Shown piece after piece: positions 1 to 9,142 of a stretch of 64,000 nucleotides of DNA. The notes beneath the pieces are model-generated. The model was not told the DNA's origin, did no database searches, and saw only the letters and a program-made list of their open reading frames with translations. The stretch lies in contig NZ_VFIY01000004.1 of the NCBI RefSeq assembly GCF_006385175.1, positions 434,001 through 498,000 on the forward strand, given 5' to 3'. Source of the stretch: Emcibacter nanhaiensis (GTDB lineage: Bacteria > Pseudomonadota > Alphaproteobacteria > Sphingomonadales > Emcibacteraceae). The translations under genes were made by a program, and so were the position numbers. Each line of letters begins with the position of its first letter. Positions within the stretch are counted from its first letter, which is position 1.

Positions 1-1777
1 TGTTTTTCGCTTCAGTTTTCAGCTTCTGCCCTTCGGTCCGCTCCATGCGGTAGCCGTTCTCTGTCAGGCTTTCGTCAATGGAAATGCCGACACTGAAGCC
101 ATAACGCTGTTCCAGTTCCATCAGCTGCTGGCGCTTCTGGTTCAGAATGTAGATGGCAACATTGGCCGGCAGGTAAAGCACCAGGTTGCTGGACCGTTTG
201 CGGATCCCTTCTTCCTCGATTACCCGGATAATGTGCAGGGACTGGGATTCCACGGACCGGATAATCCCGGTGCCGTCGCAGTGCGGGCAGGTGCGGGTGC
301 TGGATTCAAGAACCCCGGCGCGCAGACGCTGGCGGGACATTTCCATCAGGCCAAAGGTGCTGATTTTGCCGACTTGGATGCGGGCCCGGTCGGATTTCAG
401 GCATTCCTTCATCCTGCGCTCGACAGAACGGATGTTGCCGCGATCTTCCATGTCGATAAAGTCGATCACGATCAGGCCGGCCATATCGCGCAGTTTCAAC
501 TGCCGGGCAATCTCTTCGGCCGCCTCCAGGTTGGTCTTGTAGGCGGTTTCCTCGATATTATGCTCTTTGGTCGCCTTGCCCGAGTTCACGTCGATGGACA
601 CCAGCGCTTCGGTCGGGTTGATGACAATATAGCCACCTGAGCGGAGCTGGACCGAGGGGTTGTACATGGAATCGAGATGGCTTTCCACCTGGAACCGCTG
701 CAGGAGAGGGATGTCATCCTGGTAATTCTGAACCTTCTTGGCGTGGCTCGGCATCAGCAGTTTCATATAGGCCTTGGCCGTCTTATAGCCTTCTTCGCCT
801 TCAACAAAAATTTCATCGATCTCGCGGGTATAGAGGTCGCGAATACTGCGCTTGATCAGATTGCCTTCCTCATAAATCATGGTCGGGGCAATCGACTTCA
901 GGGTCAGTTCGCGGATCTTTTCCCACATACGGGTCAGATAGTCATAGTCACGCTTGACTTCGAGCTTGGTGCGGCTGGCGCCGGCGGTGCGGATGATGCA
1001 GGCCATGCCCTGCGGCATGTTAAGGTCGGCCAGGATGGTTTTCAGGCGTTTGCGGTCCTGGCCACTGGCAATCTTGCGGCTGACGCCGCCGCCATGCAGG
1101 GTGTTGGGCATCAGGACGCAGTAGCGGCCGGGCAGGGACAGATAGGTTGTCAGGGCCGCGCCCTTGTTGCCGCGCTCTTCCTTGACCACCTGAACCAGGA
1201 TGATCTGGCGTTTCTTGATGACTTCCTGGATTTTATATTTGTGACGCAGGCGTTTCGCCATGCGCAGGCGAAGTTTTGCTTCTTCCTCTTCGTCGTCGGA
1301 ATGAAGGGATTCAATTTCTTCGTCACTGCTTTCCTCGCCGTTGTCTCCGGCGGCGGCTTCCCCGGCTTTTTCGTCATCGGATGTTTCAGCCACGGCTTCA
1401 GAGGTTTCTTCACCCTGTTCGGCTTCAGCTTCTTCCGGTTTTTCCGAAGGTTCCTCGGCCGGCGCTTCTTCTTCCAGAATGTCGGCGTTGGCAGCGGCTT
1501 CCTGGGCGATCAGGGCTTCCCGGTCGGCGACAGGAATCTGGTAATAGTCGGGATGGATCTCGCTGAAGGCAAGGAAACCGTGCCGGTTGCCGCCGTAATC
1601 AACGAACGCAGCCTGCAAAGAGGGTTCGACCCTGGTTACCTTGGCGAGATAGATGTTTCCTTTAAGGGGTTTACGGGATGTGGACTCATAATCGAATTCC
1701 TCCACACGATTCCCGCGAACGACGGCTACACGAGTCTCTTCCTCGTGCGATGCGTCGATAAGCATGCGAATTGCCAT
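1..1777 (-). CDS. rne: Ribonuclease E, N-terminal catalytic part (3' end outside window)
   Basis: Endoribonuclease that starts mRNA decay and processes rRNA and tRNA precursors. Reading leftward from ATG 1777, the protein begins MAIRMLIDASHEEETRVAVV and enters an S1 RNA-binding domain (from about residue 38) that is split by a long Glu/Asp/Ala-rich insert (about residues 85-150). The DNase I-like catalytic core follows, with Asp in VSIDVNSGK and LIVIDFIDM matching the metal-binding aspartates of the family. The zinc-link signature CPHCDGTG comes next, and the small domain runs to the window edge. A GGAG ribosome binding site lies 9 bases before the start. The C-terminal scaffold is not visible, so RNase G cannot be excluded on length, but the split S1 domain fits alphaproteobacterial RNase E. 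Divergent from the amidase gene. Confidence 0.93.
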   Translation of the reverse strand, partial: MAIRMLIDASHEEETRVAVVRGNRVEEFDYESTSRKPLKGNIYLAKVTRVEPSLQAAFVDYGGNRHGFLAFSEIHPDYYQIPVADREALIAQEAAANADILEEEAPAEEPSEKPEEAEAEQGEETSEAVAETSDDEKAGEAAAGDNGEESSDEEIESLHSDDEEEEAKLRLRMAKRLRHKYKIQEVIKKRQIILVQVVKEERGNKGAALTTYLSLPGRYCVLMPNTLHGGGVSRKIASGQDRKRLKTILADLNMPQGMACIIRTAGASRTKLEVKRDYDYLTRMWEKIRELTLKSIAPTMIYEEGNLIKRSIRDLYTREIDEIFVEGEEGYKTAKAYMKLLMPSHAKKVQNYQDDIPLLQRFQVESHLDSMYNPSVQLRSGGYIVINPTEALVSIDVNSGKATKEHNIEETAYKTNLEAAEEIARQLKLRDMAGLIVIDFIDMEDRGNIRSVERRMKECLKSDRARIQVGKISTFGLMEMSRQRLRAGVLESSTRTCPHCDGTGIIRSVESQSLHIIRVIEEEGIRKRSSNLVLYLPANVAIYILNQKRQQLMELEQRYGFSVGISIDESLTENGYRMERTEGQKLKTEAKN

Positions 1778-2363
1778 TTAAATAGTCTCCACGACAAAGT
1801 TCGCTCAAACGCGCAGGGGGAGTAGCCTCCTGTGGGCGAGCTGAACTTTGACTTATCATGTTTGGTTGTTTGGATAAGAGGGAGCCCATCGCTTGTTCCA
1901 GCACTGCGGCGTTAAACCGGCTGGAGAGAACATCTTGGCAGTTTACTGCCGGATCTGTCCCTGGGAATTGATGAGCTCTGAATTTCATATTCGGTTACTT
2001 TAATTATTATTTTTATTTTCCTGCGAAAATAAAGTGCCCCGGTTATCGGGAGAAAAGAAATACAGTCACCTGAAATTTCTTTCTGTCAGACGCTTGTATC
2101 AATTTTCTGTTGAGGAAGTCTTGCCTCCCCTCTGACCATTGACCAATTCGTCTTAAATCTTGTCAACCTTCGGCGGATATTTCCATAAATAACTAAACAG
2201 GTTACGGAACTCCACCTTCCAGTATTCCTATAACATAAGCCGACAAACTGACTGATACAATAGAGAAAGTGATAAATCCCCGGAAAAGATGAAAAAAACT
2301 TTGGTTCTGCGCCAAATTATATTAAAAATGGGATACAGGCGAGATTGGGAACAATAAGGAAAT
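1778..2363. other. Divergent intergenic region rne / amidase
   Basis: This 586-base stretch separates the divergent rne and amiC genes. Apart from the leader hairpin I see no supported gene: the open frames inside it are short, lack ribosome binding sites and run antisense to other signals. A TTGACA hexamer on the minus strand at 2161-2166 could be a -35 element for rne, but the hexamer at the right distance (GTCAAT) is a poor -10. The amidase start is preceded by AAGGA. Confidence 0.5.
1795..1850 (-). promoter_or_regulatory. Nested hairpin in the rne 5' leader
   Basis: The arms at 1795-1806 and 1838-1850 (CAAAGTTCGCTC against GAGCTGAACTTTG) are complementary apart from one bulged base. Inside them, 1814-1820 pairs with 1826-1833 (CAGGGGG with CCTCCTG, one mismatch or G-U). 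The structure sits 17 bases upstream of the rne start codon, close to its GGAG ribosome binding site. RNase E commonly controls its own mRNA through a structured 5' leader in gammaproteobacteria; using this hairpin for the same purpose here is inference. Confidence 0.4.
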
Positions 2364-3578
2364 ATGATTTTCAACAAAACAGTATCGAAAGCATTACTGC
2401 TCTTTTGTCTGTTAATTTCATATGTTTTCGGCGGATCATATGCCTTTTCCGCCGTTCCGGAAGTGACTGCCGCGCGGATCGGAGAACACAAGGGGCGAAC
2501 CCGCTTCGTTCTGGAAATGAGCAAGAAAGTGGACTTTTCCATCTTCACGCTGGCCGATCCCAACCGCATCGTAATCGATATTGCCGAAGTGGAGTGGAAA
2601 ATCGGCCCCGGTGGGGCGGATGGTGACGGTTTTATTGCACGGTACCGCTACGGCCTGTTCAAGCAGGGCACCTCGCGCATTGTCCTTGACTTGAAGAGTC
2701 CCGTGAAAGTGGACAAGTCATTTTTCCTGCCGCCGACAAAAAGCAAACCCTATCGCTTCGTCATTGATCTCAGGAAGATTTCCCAAAAGGAGTTTGCCGG
2801 CACGATCCGCAAACCCCGGCAAATGACGGCGGCAACCCGCCCGCCGCAGCCGGTGGTGGAAAGCACCCGCTCAGGCCGGACAAAAAAACTGATTGTGCTT
2901 GATCCCGGGCACGGCGGTCACGACCCGGGCAACCTGGGTAAGAACGGCTCGTCCGCATATCCGGAAAAAACCGTTGCCCTGACCGCCGCCAGGACCATCA
3001 AGCAGGAACTGGAACGGACCGGACGTTATGAAGTTATCCTGACCCGGGACCGCGATATCTATGTCAAACACCGGGCCCGAAGCCATGTGGCCCATGCCCA
3101 CCAGGCCGACCTGTTTATCTCGGTCCACTGTGATTCCATCGCCGATAGCCGGGTCAGGGGCGCCACCGTCTATACCCTTTCCGAAAAAGCGTCCGACCGG
3201 GAGGCCGCTGCGCTGGCGGCGCGGGAAAATAAATCCGACATCATTGCCGGCATGGACCTGGAAGCGGAGCCGGACGAAGTACAGGGCATCCTGATCGAAC
3301 TTCTGCAGCGGGAAACCATGAATCTGTCCAGCAGTTTTGCCACCGAACTGGTCGGCCAGCTCCGGCAGTCAACCCTGCTCAGGACCCGGCCGCACAGAAC
3401 GGCTAATCTTCTTGTGCTCAAGGGGCTCGATGTGCCCTCGGTCCTGCTGGAACTTGGCTACCTGACCAATAGCAATGACGCCCGCCTGCTGATGCAGAAG
3501 GAAACCCAGCAAAAAATAGGACGGTCCATCGTCTCCGCCGTCGATCGTTATTTCCAGAAGAATTTTGCGTCAAATTGA
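2364..3578 (+). CDS. amiC: N-acetylmuramoyl-L-alanine amidase, AmiC-type, with AMIN domain
   Basis: Periplasmic zinc amidase that cuts the bond between MurNAc and the stem peptide, typically for daughter cell separation. The 404-residue protein has a signal peptide (about residues 1-28), an AMIN domain (about 30-130) that normally targets the septum, a basic linker, and an Amidase_3 catalytic domain from about residue 172. Family zinc ligands are visible: His in LDPGHGG, Glu in YPEKTVAL, His in ISVHCDS, with the catalytic Glu in LLELGYLTN. Start ATG 2364 has AAGGA just upstream. It lies 116 bases before the PBP1a gene in the same direction, the usual alphaproteobacterial order. The gap holds a GGGCAAC/GTTGCCC hairpin (3628-3647) without a T-run, so I did not call a terminator. 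Confidence 0.93.
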   Translation: MIFNKTVSKALLLFCLLISYVFGGSYAFSAVPEVTAARIGEHKGRTRFVLEMSKKVDFSIFTLADPNRIVIDIAEVEWKIGPGGADGDGFIARYRYGLFKQGTSRIVLDLKSPVKVDKSFFLPPTKSKPYRFVIDLRKISQKEFAGTIRKPRQMTAATRPPQPVVESTRSGRTKKLIVLDPGHGGHDPGNLGKNGSSAYPEKTVALTAARTIKQELERTGRYEVILTRDRDIYVKHRARSHVAHAHQADLFISVHCDSIADSRVRGATVYTLSEKASDREAAALAARENKSDIIAGMDLEAEPDEVQGILIELLQRETMNLSSSFATELVGQLRQSTLLRTRPHRTANLLVLKGLDVPSVLLELGYLTNSNDARLLMQKETQQKIGRSIVSAVDRYFQKNFASN

Positions 3579-3694
3579 ATATATTCTTTGTTCAAATTAA
3601 AGAATTGGGCCATATAGATGACACATTGGGCAACTATCAGGTTGCCCGTACCAGCGGGCTTAGAGTTTAGTTTTATCATCAACTGTCAGGCATA

Positions 3695-6142
3695 ATGTCG
3701 AAACGGAAAAAGATCTGGATAAACATTCTTGGGGCGACCACGGTTGTGGTTCTCGTCGGCTTTGTCTGTGCCGTTGTCGGCCTGCTTTATCTCCTGAACA
3801 GTTATGGCCGCGACCTGCCGGACTATCACCAGTTGGCGAACTATGAACCGCCTGTGGTCAGCCGGATCTATGCCGGTGACGGAAGCCTGCTGTCCGAATA
3901 TGCCCGGCAGAAGCGGCTGTTTGTGCCGATCTCCGCCATTCCCAAGCCGTTGATTCAGGCGTTTATCTCGGCCGAGGACAAGACGTTCTACACCCACGGC
4001 GGAATTGATTATCTTGGTGTGCTCAGGGCGGTGCTGGTCAATGTCAAAAACGCCTTCAGCGGCCGCCGGCCGGTCGGGGCCTCCACCATTACCCAGCAGG
4101 TCGCGAAAAACTTCCTGCTGTCCGGGGTGGTCAGCTATGAGCGCAAAATCAAGGAAGCCATCCTTGCGTACCGGATCGAACGCGCCTTTACCAAGGATGA
4201 GATCCTGGAGCTTTACCTCAATGAGATCTATCTTGGCGCCGGCTCCTACGGGGTGGCGGCCGCGAGCCTTTACTACTTCAACAAATCCCTGGACGAACTG
4301 ACCCTTGAGGAAATGGCTTATCTGGCCGCTCTGCCCAAGGCGCCGAACAATTATCATCCGGTCCGCAAATATGACGCCGCGGTCGGGCGGCGCAACTGGG
4401 TCCTGGGACGCATGGCTGAAGAAGGCTATATTTCCAAGCAAGAGGCCAGCGAGGCCGGCCAGTATCCGCTTGTCGTCCGGAAACCGGAACGCACCAATAT
4501 CTTCAAGGCGGAATATTTCACCGAGGAAGTCCGCCGCGAACTCAAGGATCTTTACGGGGACGATGAACTGTATGGGGGCGGACTGTTCGTACGCACCACC
4601 CTGTCACCCCGTTTTCAGGCCATTGCCGAACGGGAACTGAAGAACGGCCTGATCACCTATGACCGCCGCCACGGCTATAAAGGACCGGTGACCCGTTTTT
4701 CAAAAGAGGAAGACTGGCAGGCGGAACTGGCCAAGCTCGACGTGCCGCTGGGGATAGACAGCTGGCAGCTTGCCGTGGTCAGGGATGTACAGGAGGAAAG
4801 AGCTTCTATCCTGACCAAAGACGGTACATTGGGCCAGATCCCGCTGGATGAGGTCAAATGGGCCCGCAAATGGCTCAAGGGCGAATATCTGGGGCCGCGA
4901 ATCAAGGCGGTGAGCGAAGTACTTGCTGTTGGCGATGTCATCATTGTTGAGCAACTGCCGGGCGCAAAGAGCGATCAGGTTGACCCGGATTTCTCTGTCT
5001 ACGGCCTCAGGCAGATACCTGAAATCAACGGCGGCATCGTCGCCATGGATCCGCATACGGGCCGCGTCCTGGCCTTGTCCGGAGGCTTTGACTATAGCCT
5101 CAGCGAATATAACCGCGCCACACAGGCCAAACGGCAGCCTGGCAGTGCCTTCAAACCCTTTGTCTATGCCGTGGCCCTGGAAAAGGGCTTTACCCCCTCC
5201 AGCCTGATCCTGGACGCGCCCTTTGTCATGGAGCAGGGCTTTGGCCTGGGCAAGTGGAAGCCCAAGAATTCCAGTGATAAATTTTACGGCCCCAGCACCC
5301 TGCGGCTGGGCCTGGAAAAATCCCGGAACCTGATGACGGTTCGCCTGGCGCAATATATCAAGATGGACGGCATCGTCGATATTGCCGACCGCATGGGCAT
5401 CACCCATAATCTGCCGCCGCTGCTGTCCATGTCGCTCGGGGCAGGGGATACTACTCTGATGAATCTCACCGCGGCCTACGGCATGATTGTCAACGGCGGC
5501 AAGAAAATCACCCCGACCCTGATCGACCGCATCCAGGACCGCTACGGCGATACTATCTTCCGCCATGACAAGCGGGAGTGTGAAAACTGTCAGGTGGAAG
5601 ACTGGCAGTATCAGGAAGAGCCGAAACTGCCTGACGAGCGCAAACGGGTGCTGGACGCGGTGACCGCCTACCAGCTGGTCTCCATGATGGAAGGCGTGGT
5701 CCAGCGCGGCACGGGTATCCGCATCCGGGCGTTGGGCAAACCGCTGGCCGGCAAGACCGGCACGTCCAATGACAGTTTCGATACCTGGTTCATCGGTTTC
5801 TCCCCTGACTTGGTGGTCGGTGTCTTCGCCGGGTTTGATACACCGCGCTCTCTGGGTAACCGGGAAGAGGGGGCCAGTGTCGCCGTGCCGATTTTCCGCG
5901 ACTTTATGAAACAAGCGCTGAGGAACGAGCCCTCTATCCCGTTCCGTATTCCGCCGGGGGTAAGATTGGTCCGGGTCAATCCGAAAACCGGTCAGATCGC
6001 CCAGGCCGGAGAAAAGAATACGATCCTCGAAGCCTTCCGCCAGGGAACCTTCCCGACAAAAACTGCAGATGTACTTGACGGATTTAATTCACTGGTGCAA
6101 ACAGGGACCAAAGTTCGCACCGGTACCGGTGGAATCTACTAG
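3695..6142 (+). CDS. mrcA: Penicillin-binding protein 1A, bifunctional transglycosylase/transpeptidase
   Basis: Class A PBP that polymerises glycan strands from lipid II and crosslinks the peptides at the inner membrane's outer face. The 815-residue protein has one N-terminal membrane helix (about residues 9-34). The GT51 glycosyltransferase domain carries EDKTFYTHGG (catalytic Glu) and GASTITQQVAKN. An OB-like insert spans roughly residues 320-420. The transpeptidase domain carries the active-site Ser in PGSAFKPF, SRN as the SxN motif and KTGTSND as the KTG motif. All motifs are intact and the length is normal for the family. It is followed after 30 bases by prfB in the same direction. Confidence 0.95.
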   Translation: MSKRKKIWINILGATTVVVLVGFVCAVVGLLYLLNSYGRDLPDYHQLANYEPPVVSRIYAGDGSLLSEYARQKRLFVPISAIPKPLIQAFISAEDKTFYTHGGIDYLGVLRAVLVNVKNAFSGRRPVGASTITQQVAKNFLLSGVVSYERKIKEAILAYRIERAFTKDEILELYLNEIYLGAGSYGVAAASLYYFNKSLDELTLEEMAYLAALPKAPNNYHPVRKYDAAVGRRNWVLGRMAEEGYISKQEASEAGQYPLVVRKPERTNIFKAEYFTEEVRRELKDLYGDDELYGGGLFVRTTLSPRFQAIAERELKNGLITYDRRHGYKGPVTRFSKEEDWQAELAKLDVPLGIDSWQLAVVRDVQEERASILTKDGTLGQIPLDEVKWARKWLKGEYLGPRIKAVSEVLAVGDVIIVEQLPGAKSDQVDPDFSVYGLRQIPEINGGIVAMDPHTGRVLALSGGFDYSLSEYNRATQAKRQPGSAFKPFVYAVALEKGFTPSSLILDAPFVMEQGFGLGKWKPKNSSDKFYGPSTLRLGLEKSRNLMTVRLAQYIKMDGIVDIADRMGITHNLPPLLSMSLGAGDTTLMNLTAAYGMIVNGGKKITPTLIDRIQDRYGDTIFRHDKRECENCQVEDWQYQEEPKLPDERKRVLDAVTAYQLVSMMEGVVQRGTGIRIRALGKPLAGKTGTSNDSFDTWFIGFSPDLVVGVFAGFDTPRSLGNREEGASVAVPIFRDFMKQALRNEPSIPFRIPPGVRLVRVNPKTGQIAQAGEKNTILEAFRQGTFPTKTADVLDGFNSLVQTGTKVRTGTGGIY

Positions 6143-6172
6143 TAACTTGTAATTTCACGGAAATACATCAAG

Positions 6173-7301
6173 ATGAAAGCAGAAACCCAACATCACGTTG
6201 ATAAAATCAAGCAGTCTCTCGCACTGCTGAGGAGGCATCTTTGACTGGGATGTCGCAAATGACAGACTGGCAGAGCTGAACGCCCTTTCCGAAGACCCCG
6301 AACTGTGGAACGATCCCGCCAACGCACAGAAACTGATGCAGGAACGTCAGAAGCTGGATCAGGCCATTACCCTGTGCAAAGACGTGGAACAAGACCTCAA
6401 TGACAATGTCGAGCTCATTGAAATGGGCGAGACGGAAGGTGATGACGAAGTTGTCGCCGAGGCCGAACAGGCTATTGAGGCGCTGACTGAAAAAGCCGGC
6501 GAAATGGAGTTCCAGACCCTGCTGAGCGGGGAAGCCGACAGCTTTGATACCTATGTGGAGATCCATTCCGGCGCCGGCGGAACCGAGAGCCAGGACTGGG
6601 CCAGTATGCTGCTGCGCATGTACACCCGCTGGGCCGAGCAACATGGCCACAAGGTGGAAATGATCGAGTATCACGCCGGTGAGGAAGCCGGGATCAAATC
6701 CGCCACCATCCTGGTCAAGGGCGAGAACGCCTATGGCTGGCTCAAGACCGAAAGCGGGGTCCATCGCCTGGTGCGCATTTCCCCCTATGATTCCAACGCC
6801 CGGCGTCACACCAGTTTCGCCAGCGTCTGGGTTTATCCGGTGGTGGATGACAATTTCGAGGTGGAGATCAATGAAAGCGACCTGCGTGTTGATACCTACC
6901 GGGCCAGCGGCGCCGGTGGCCAGCACGTGAACACCACCGACAGCGCCATCCGCATCACCCATATTCCGACCAACATTGTCGTGCAGTGCCAGAATGACCG
7001 CTCCCAGCACAAGAACCGGGCCACGGCCATGAATATGCTGAAAGCGCGGCTCTATGAGGCCGAGCTGCAGCGCCGGGAAGAGGAAGCCAATGCGGAGCAC
7101 GCCAGCAAGACCGAGATTGGCTGGGGCCACCAGCTGCGCTCCTATGTTCTGCAGCCTTACCAGATGGTCAAGGACCTGCGCACCGGCGTGGAAAGCGGCC
7201 AGCCCGACAAGGTGCTGGACGGCGATCTGGACCAGTTCCTGACCGCCGCCCTGGCGGCCCGGGTGCACGGCACCACGGCGGAAGTGGAAGATATCGACTA
7301 G
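6173..7301 (+). CDS. prfB: Peptide chain release factor 2 (expressed through a programmed +1 frameshift)
   Basis: RF2 ends translation at UGA and UAA. ATG 6173 opens 23 codons that end in an in-frame UGA at 6242-6244. Skipping one base (T6242) continues the reading with GAC TGG GAT to the stop at 7301, giving 375 residues, the usual RF2 length. The catalytic GGQ loop is present ([13 protein letters not shown]). The stop-codon recognition tripeptide is SPY rather than the textbook SPF ([15 protein letters not shown]). An in-frame ATG at 6336 would give a 321-residue product lacking the N-terminal domain and is not the real start. Same direction as mrcA; a terminator follows. Confidence 0.96.
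6229..6245 (+). promoter_or_regulatory. RF2 programmed +1 frameshift site
   Basis: An internal Shine-Dalgarno AGGAGG (6230-6235) is followed by a 3-base spacer, then CTT TGA C (6239-6245). This is the same arrangement as the E. coli RF2 autoregulatory frameshift: when RF2 is scarce, ribosomes pause at UGA and slip forward by one base. Everything needed is visible in the sequence. Confidence 0.95.
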
Positions 7302-7325
7302 AGAGATATCCTGAGCAGAAAAACA

Positions 7326-7357
7326 AAAAGCCTCCCGATAACTTGGGAGGCTTTTTT
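7326..7357. terminator. Rho-independent terminator between prfB and the bactofilin gene
   Basis: A perfect stem AAAAGCCTCCC (7326-7336) / GGGAGGCTTTT (7345-7355) encloses an 8-base loop and is followed by a T-run. The A-run on the other side makes it usable in both directions, which suits two convergent genes. Confidence 0.9.
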
Positions 7358-7381
7358 AATTCTTTGTCTTAGAAAAATCCG

Positions 7382-7780
7382 TTAAGCTGTTTTCTGTCCT
7401 TCGGATTTAATCTCCACAGACTTGATTGCTTTGGGGGCAGACTCCTGCATGGGATTGTCCCTGTGGGTCAGGGAGCCTTCGACGAAGGCGCCGGCTTCCA
7501 CACTCAGGGTTTCATGCATGATGTCGCCCTTGACCTTAGCGGATTTTTCAAGACGGATATTGCGCCCCTTGATCTGTCCGCTGATAGAGCCTTTCACAAT
7601 AACATTATTGGCCACAACCGTGCCGTTGACAGAGCCATGTTCGCCGACAGTCAGGGATTCACTGCGCACATCCCCCTCGACAGTGCCGTCGAGCTGAATT
7701 TCGCCTAATGTTGTAATGTCTCCGCTGATTGTGACGTCTGAACCGATGATGGAAGGGGCTGCATTGTTGCTGGGTTTCAT
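7382..7780 (-). CDS. Bactofilin
   Basis: Bactofilins polymerise without nucleotide into filaments that localise cell-wall enzymes. I chose ATG 7780 (MKPSNNAAPS, 132 residues) because it follows an AAGAAG ribosome binding site and starts 13 bases after the upstream gene's stop; the longer start at 7834 would overlap that gene by 41 bases. After a short disordered N-terminus, a run of beta-helix repeats rich in Gly, Val and Ile (LGEIQLDGTVEGDVRSESL, VIVKGSISGQIKG, VKGDIMHETLSVEAG) fills about residues 12-100, and a disordered Lys/Glu-rich tail follows. It is co-transcribed with an M23 peptidase gene, a known and functional pairing in several bacteria. Confidence 0.88.
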   Translation of the reverse strand: MKPSNNAAPSIIGSDVTISGDITTLGEIQLDGTVEGDVRSESLTVGEHGSVNGTVVANNVIVKGSISGQIKGRNIRLEKSAKVKGDIMHETLSVEAGAFVEGSLTHRDNPMQESAPKAIKSVEIKSEGQKTA

Positions 7781-7793
7781 AGTTTTCACTTCT

Positions 7794-8975
7794 TTAGCTT
7801 CTGGAATATTCCTGCCGCTTGATTTTGAGAACATCTTCTGCTGCCTTGAATAGCTTCAAAGGATTAATGGGTTTACCGTTGAACCAGATCTCGTAATGCA
7901 GATGGGGGCTGGTGCTGCGCCCGGTGCTTCCCATCAATGCGATCTGCTGTTCAACACTGACCTGCTGGCCACGTTTAACCAATATCTTCGAAAGATGGCC
8001 ATATCGTGACTTAAACCCGTTTCCATGGTCGATTTCGATAAAATTCCCGTAAGCGCCGTTGCGGCCGGCTTTTGTCACCACCCCGTTGCCGGAGGCATAG
8101 ATCGGTGTTTTCCACCAGCCGGCCATGTCAAGGCCGTGGTGTTGGGCCATGGTTTTCCGGAACGGGTCCCGGCGCGGACCGAAGCCGCTGGAGATATAAT
8201 ATTTCTTGGCCGGGATAGCCACCGGCATGCTCTGGATCGCCGCTTCCAGGTCAATCAGCTTGTTGTAATGGGCCTGCAGGCGGGCGAAAGGTTCAGATGG
8301 CGGCAGGGTTTCGTCGAAGCCATCGGCAAAAACCACCAGCGGACCACCCTGACCAGCCAGTTCGGAGGAGGGGCGATCCTGGGCAATCTGCATCAGCTTG
8401 TCAGTTTTGATGCCCGATTTCTCCAGGGTGTTGTCGATATAGGCCAGTTTGCCGGAAATGCCGCGGATCATGACTTCAGCCAGCTCACGCTGCTGGTTTT
8501 CGATTCTGTTCAGCTCGAACCGGTAGTAGTCCAGTTCCTTGAGCCGGGCATTATATTCCTGCTGTTTGTTCTTGCTGCTGAACACATGGGAAATCAGGTC
8601 GGCGCCGCCGCCTTTGGCCTCACTGGCCTCTGCAGCCGGGGCAGCCTCCTGTTTTTCGGCCTGGTCAGCCTGTTCCGACAGGGACTGGTCGGTATCAATC
8701 AGCTGCTGCAGGTAGATCTGTCGCTGTTCCAGATTACGGGCTGTCTGCTCAATATCATTCTTGAGGGCTTCGAACTGCTGGTTCACCAGCTCATATTCTC
8801 GGTTGGCCTGTTGCACTTCCGCTTCCTTGGCGGACAGGATCTGCTGTTCGAAAGCGAAAAAGACAGAGGTGACGATGACCCAGGTCAGCAGGGTCAGAAG
8901 CAGACCGACAAAGATCAACTGGGTCCGTTCCGATACGGTGATAAAACGGACAACGCCATTCGTCCTGAAATACAT
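7794..8975 (-). CDS. M23 family peptidoglycan endopeptidase with membrane anchor and coiled coil
   Basis: The 393-residue protein has one N-terminal membrane helix (about residues 20-45), a long coiled coil rich in Gln and Glu (about 50-120 and 140-175), and a C-terminal LytM/M23 domain (about 265-385). Zinc ligand motifs are complete: HHGLDMAG and SPHLHYE. It is therefore likely an active DD-endopeptidase acting on crosslinks in the periplasm, unlike the degenerate EnvC/NlpD activators. It sits directly upstream of the bactofilin gene (13-base gap), matching the LmdC-type peptidases that bactofilins position to shape the cell. That functional link is inference from known pairs. Confidence 0.9.
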   Translation of the reverse strand: MYFRTNGVVRFITVSERTQLIFVGLLLTLLTWVIVTSVFFAFEQQILSAKEAEVQQANREYELVNQQFEALKNDIEQTARNLEQRQIYLQQLIDTDQSLSEQADQAEKQEAAPAAEASEAKGGGADLISHVFSSKNKQQEYNARLKELDYYRFELNRIENQQRELAEVMIRGISGKLAYIDNTLEKSGIKTDKLMQIAQDRPSSELAGQGGPLVVFADGFDETLPPSEPFARLQAHYNKLIDLEAAIQSMPVAIPAKKYYISSGFGPRRDPFRKTMAQHHGLDMAGWWKTPIYASGNGVVTKAGRNGAYGNFIEIDHGNGFKSRYGHLSKILVKRGQQVSVEQQIALMGSTGRSTSPHLHYEIWFNGKPINPLKLFKAAEDVLKIKRQEYSRS

Positions 8976-9142
8976 CTGTCTCTCAGGAAAATAGCGGGCG
9001 CTAAGTTCTCTCAGTTTTCTGGCAAGATTACGTATCGGTCCTACCCCTGCTTGCTAAACTAATTGCTTCTAAATCAAAGCTTTTCTTTTATAGACGGCAT
9101 TTGATACCAAATAGTAAAGGATTGCAACGGTTTTTAATATAA

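Noticed and set aside
677-1825. Long open frame on the plus strand (382 codons) opposite rne.
   Set aside because: The minus strand carries a perfect RNase E sequence across the same bases; the plus-strand translation is low complexity (Phe/Gly-rich) and has no family features.
3628-3647. Hairpin GGGCAAC/GTTGCCC between amiC and mrcA as a terminator.
   Set aside because: No T-run follows, and the downstream gene is in the same direction and probably co-transcribed.
6336-7301. A shorter RF2 starting at ATG 6336.
   Set aside because: The programmed frameshift site at 6229-6245 shows that the true start is ATG 6173.
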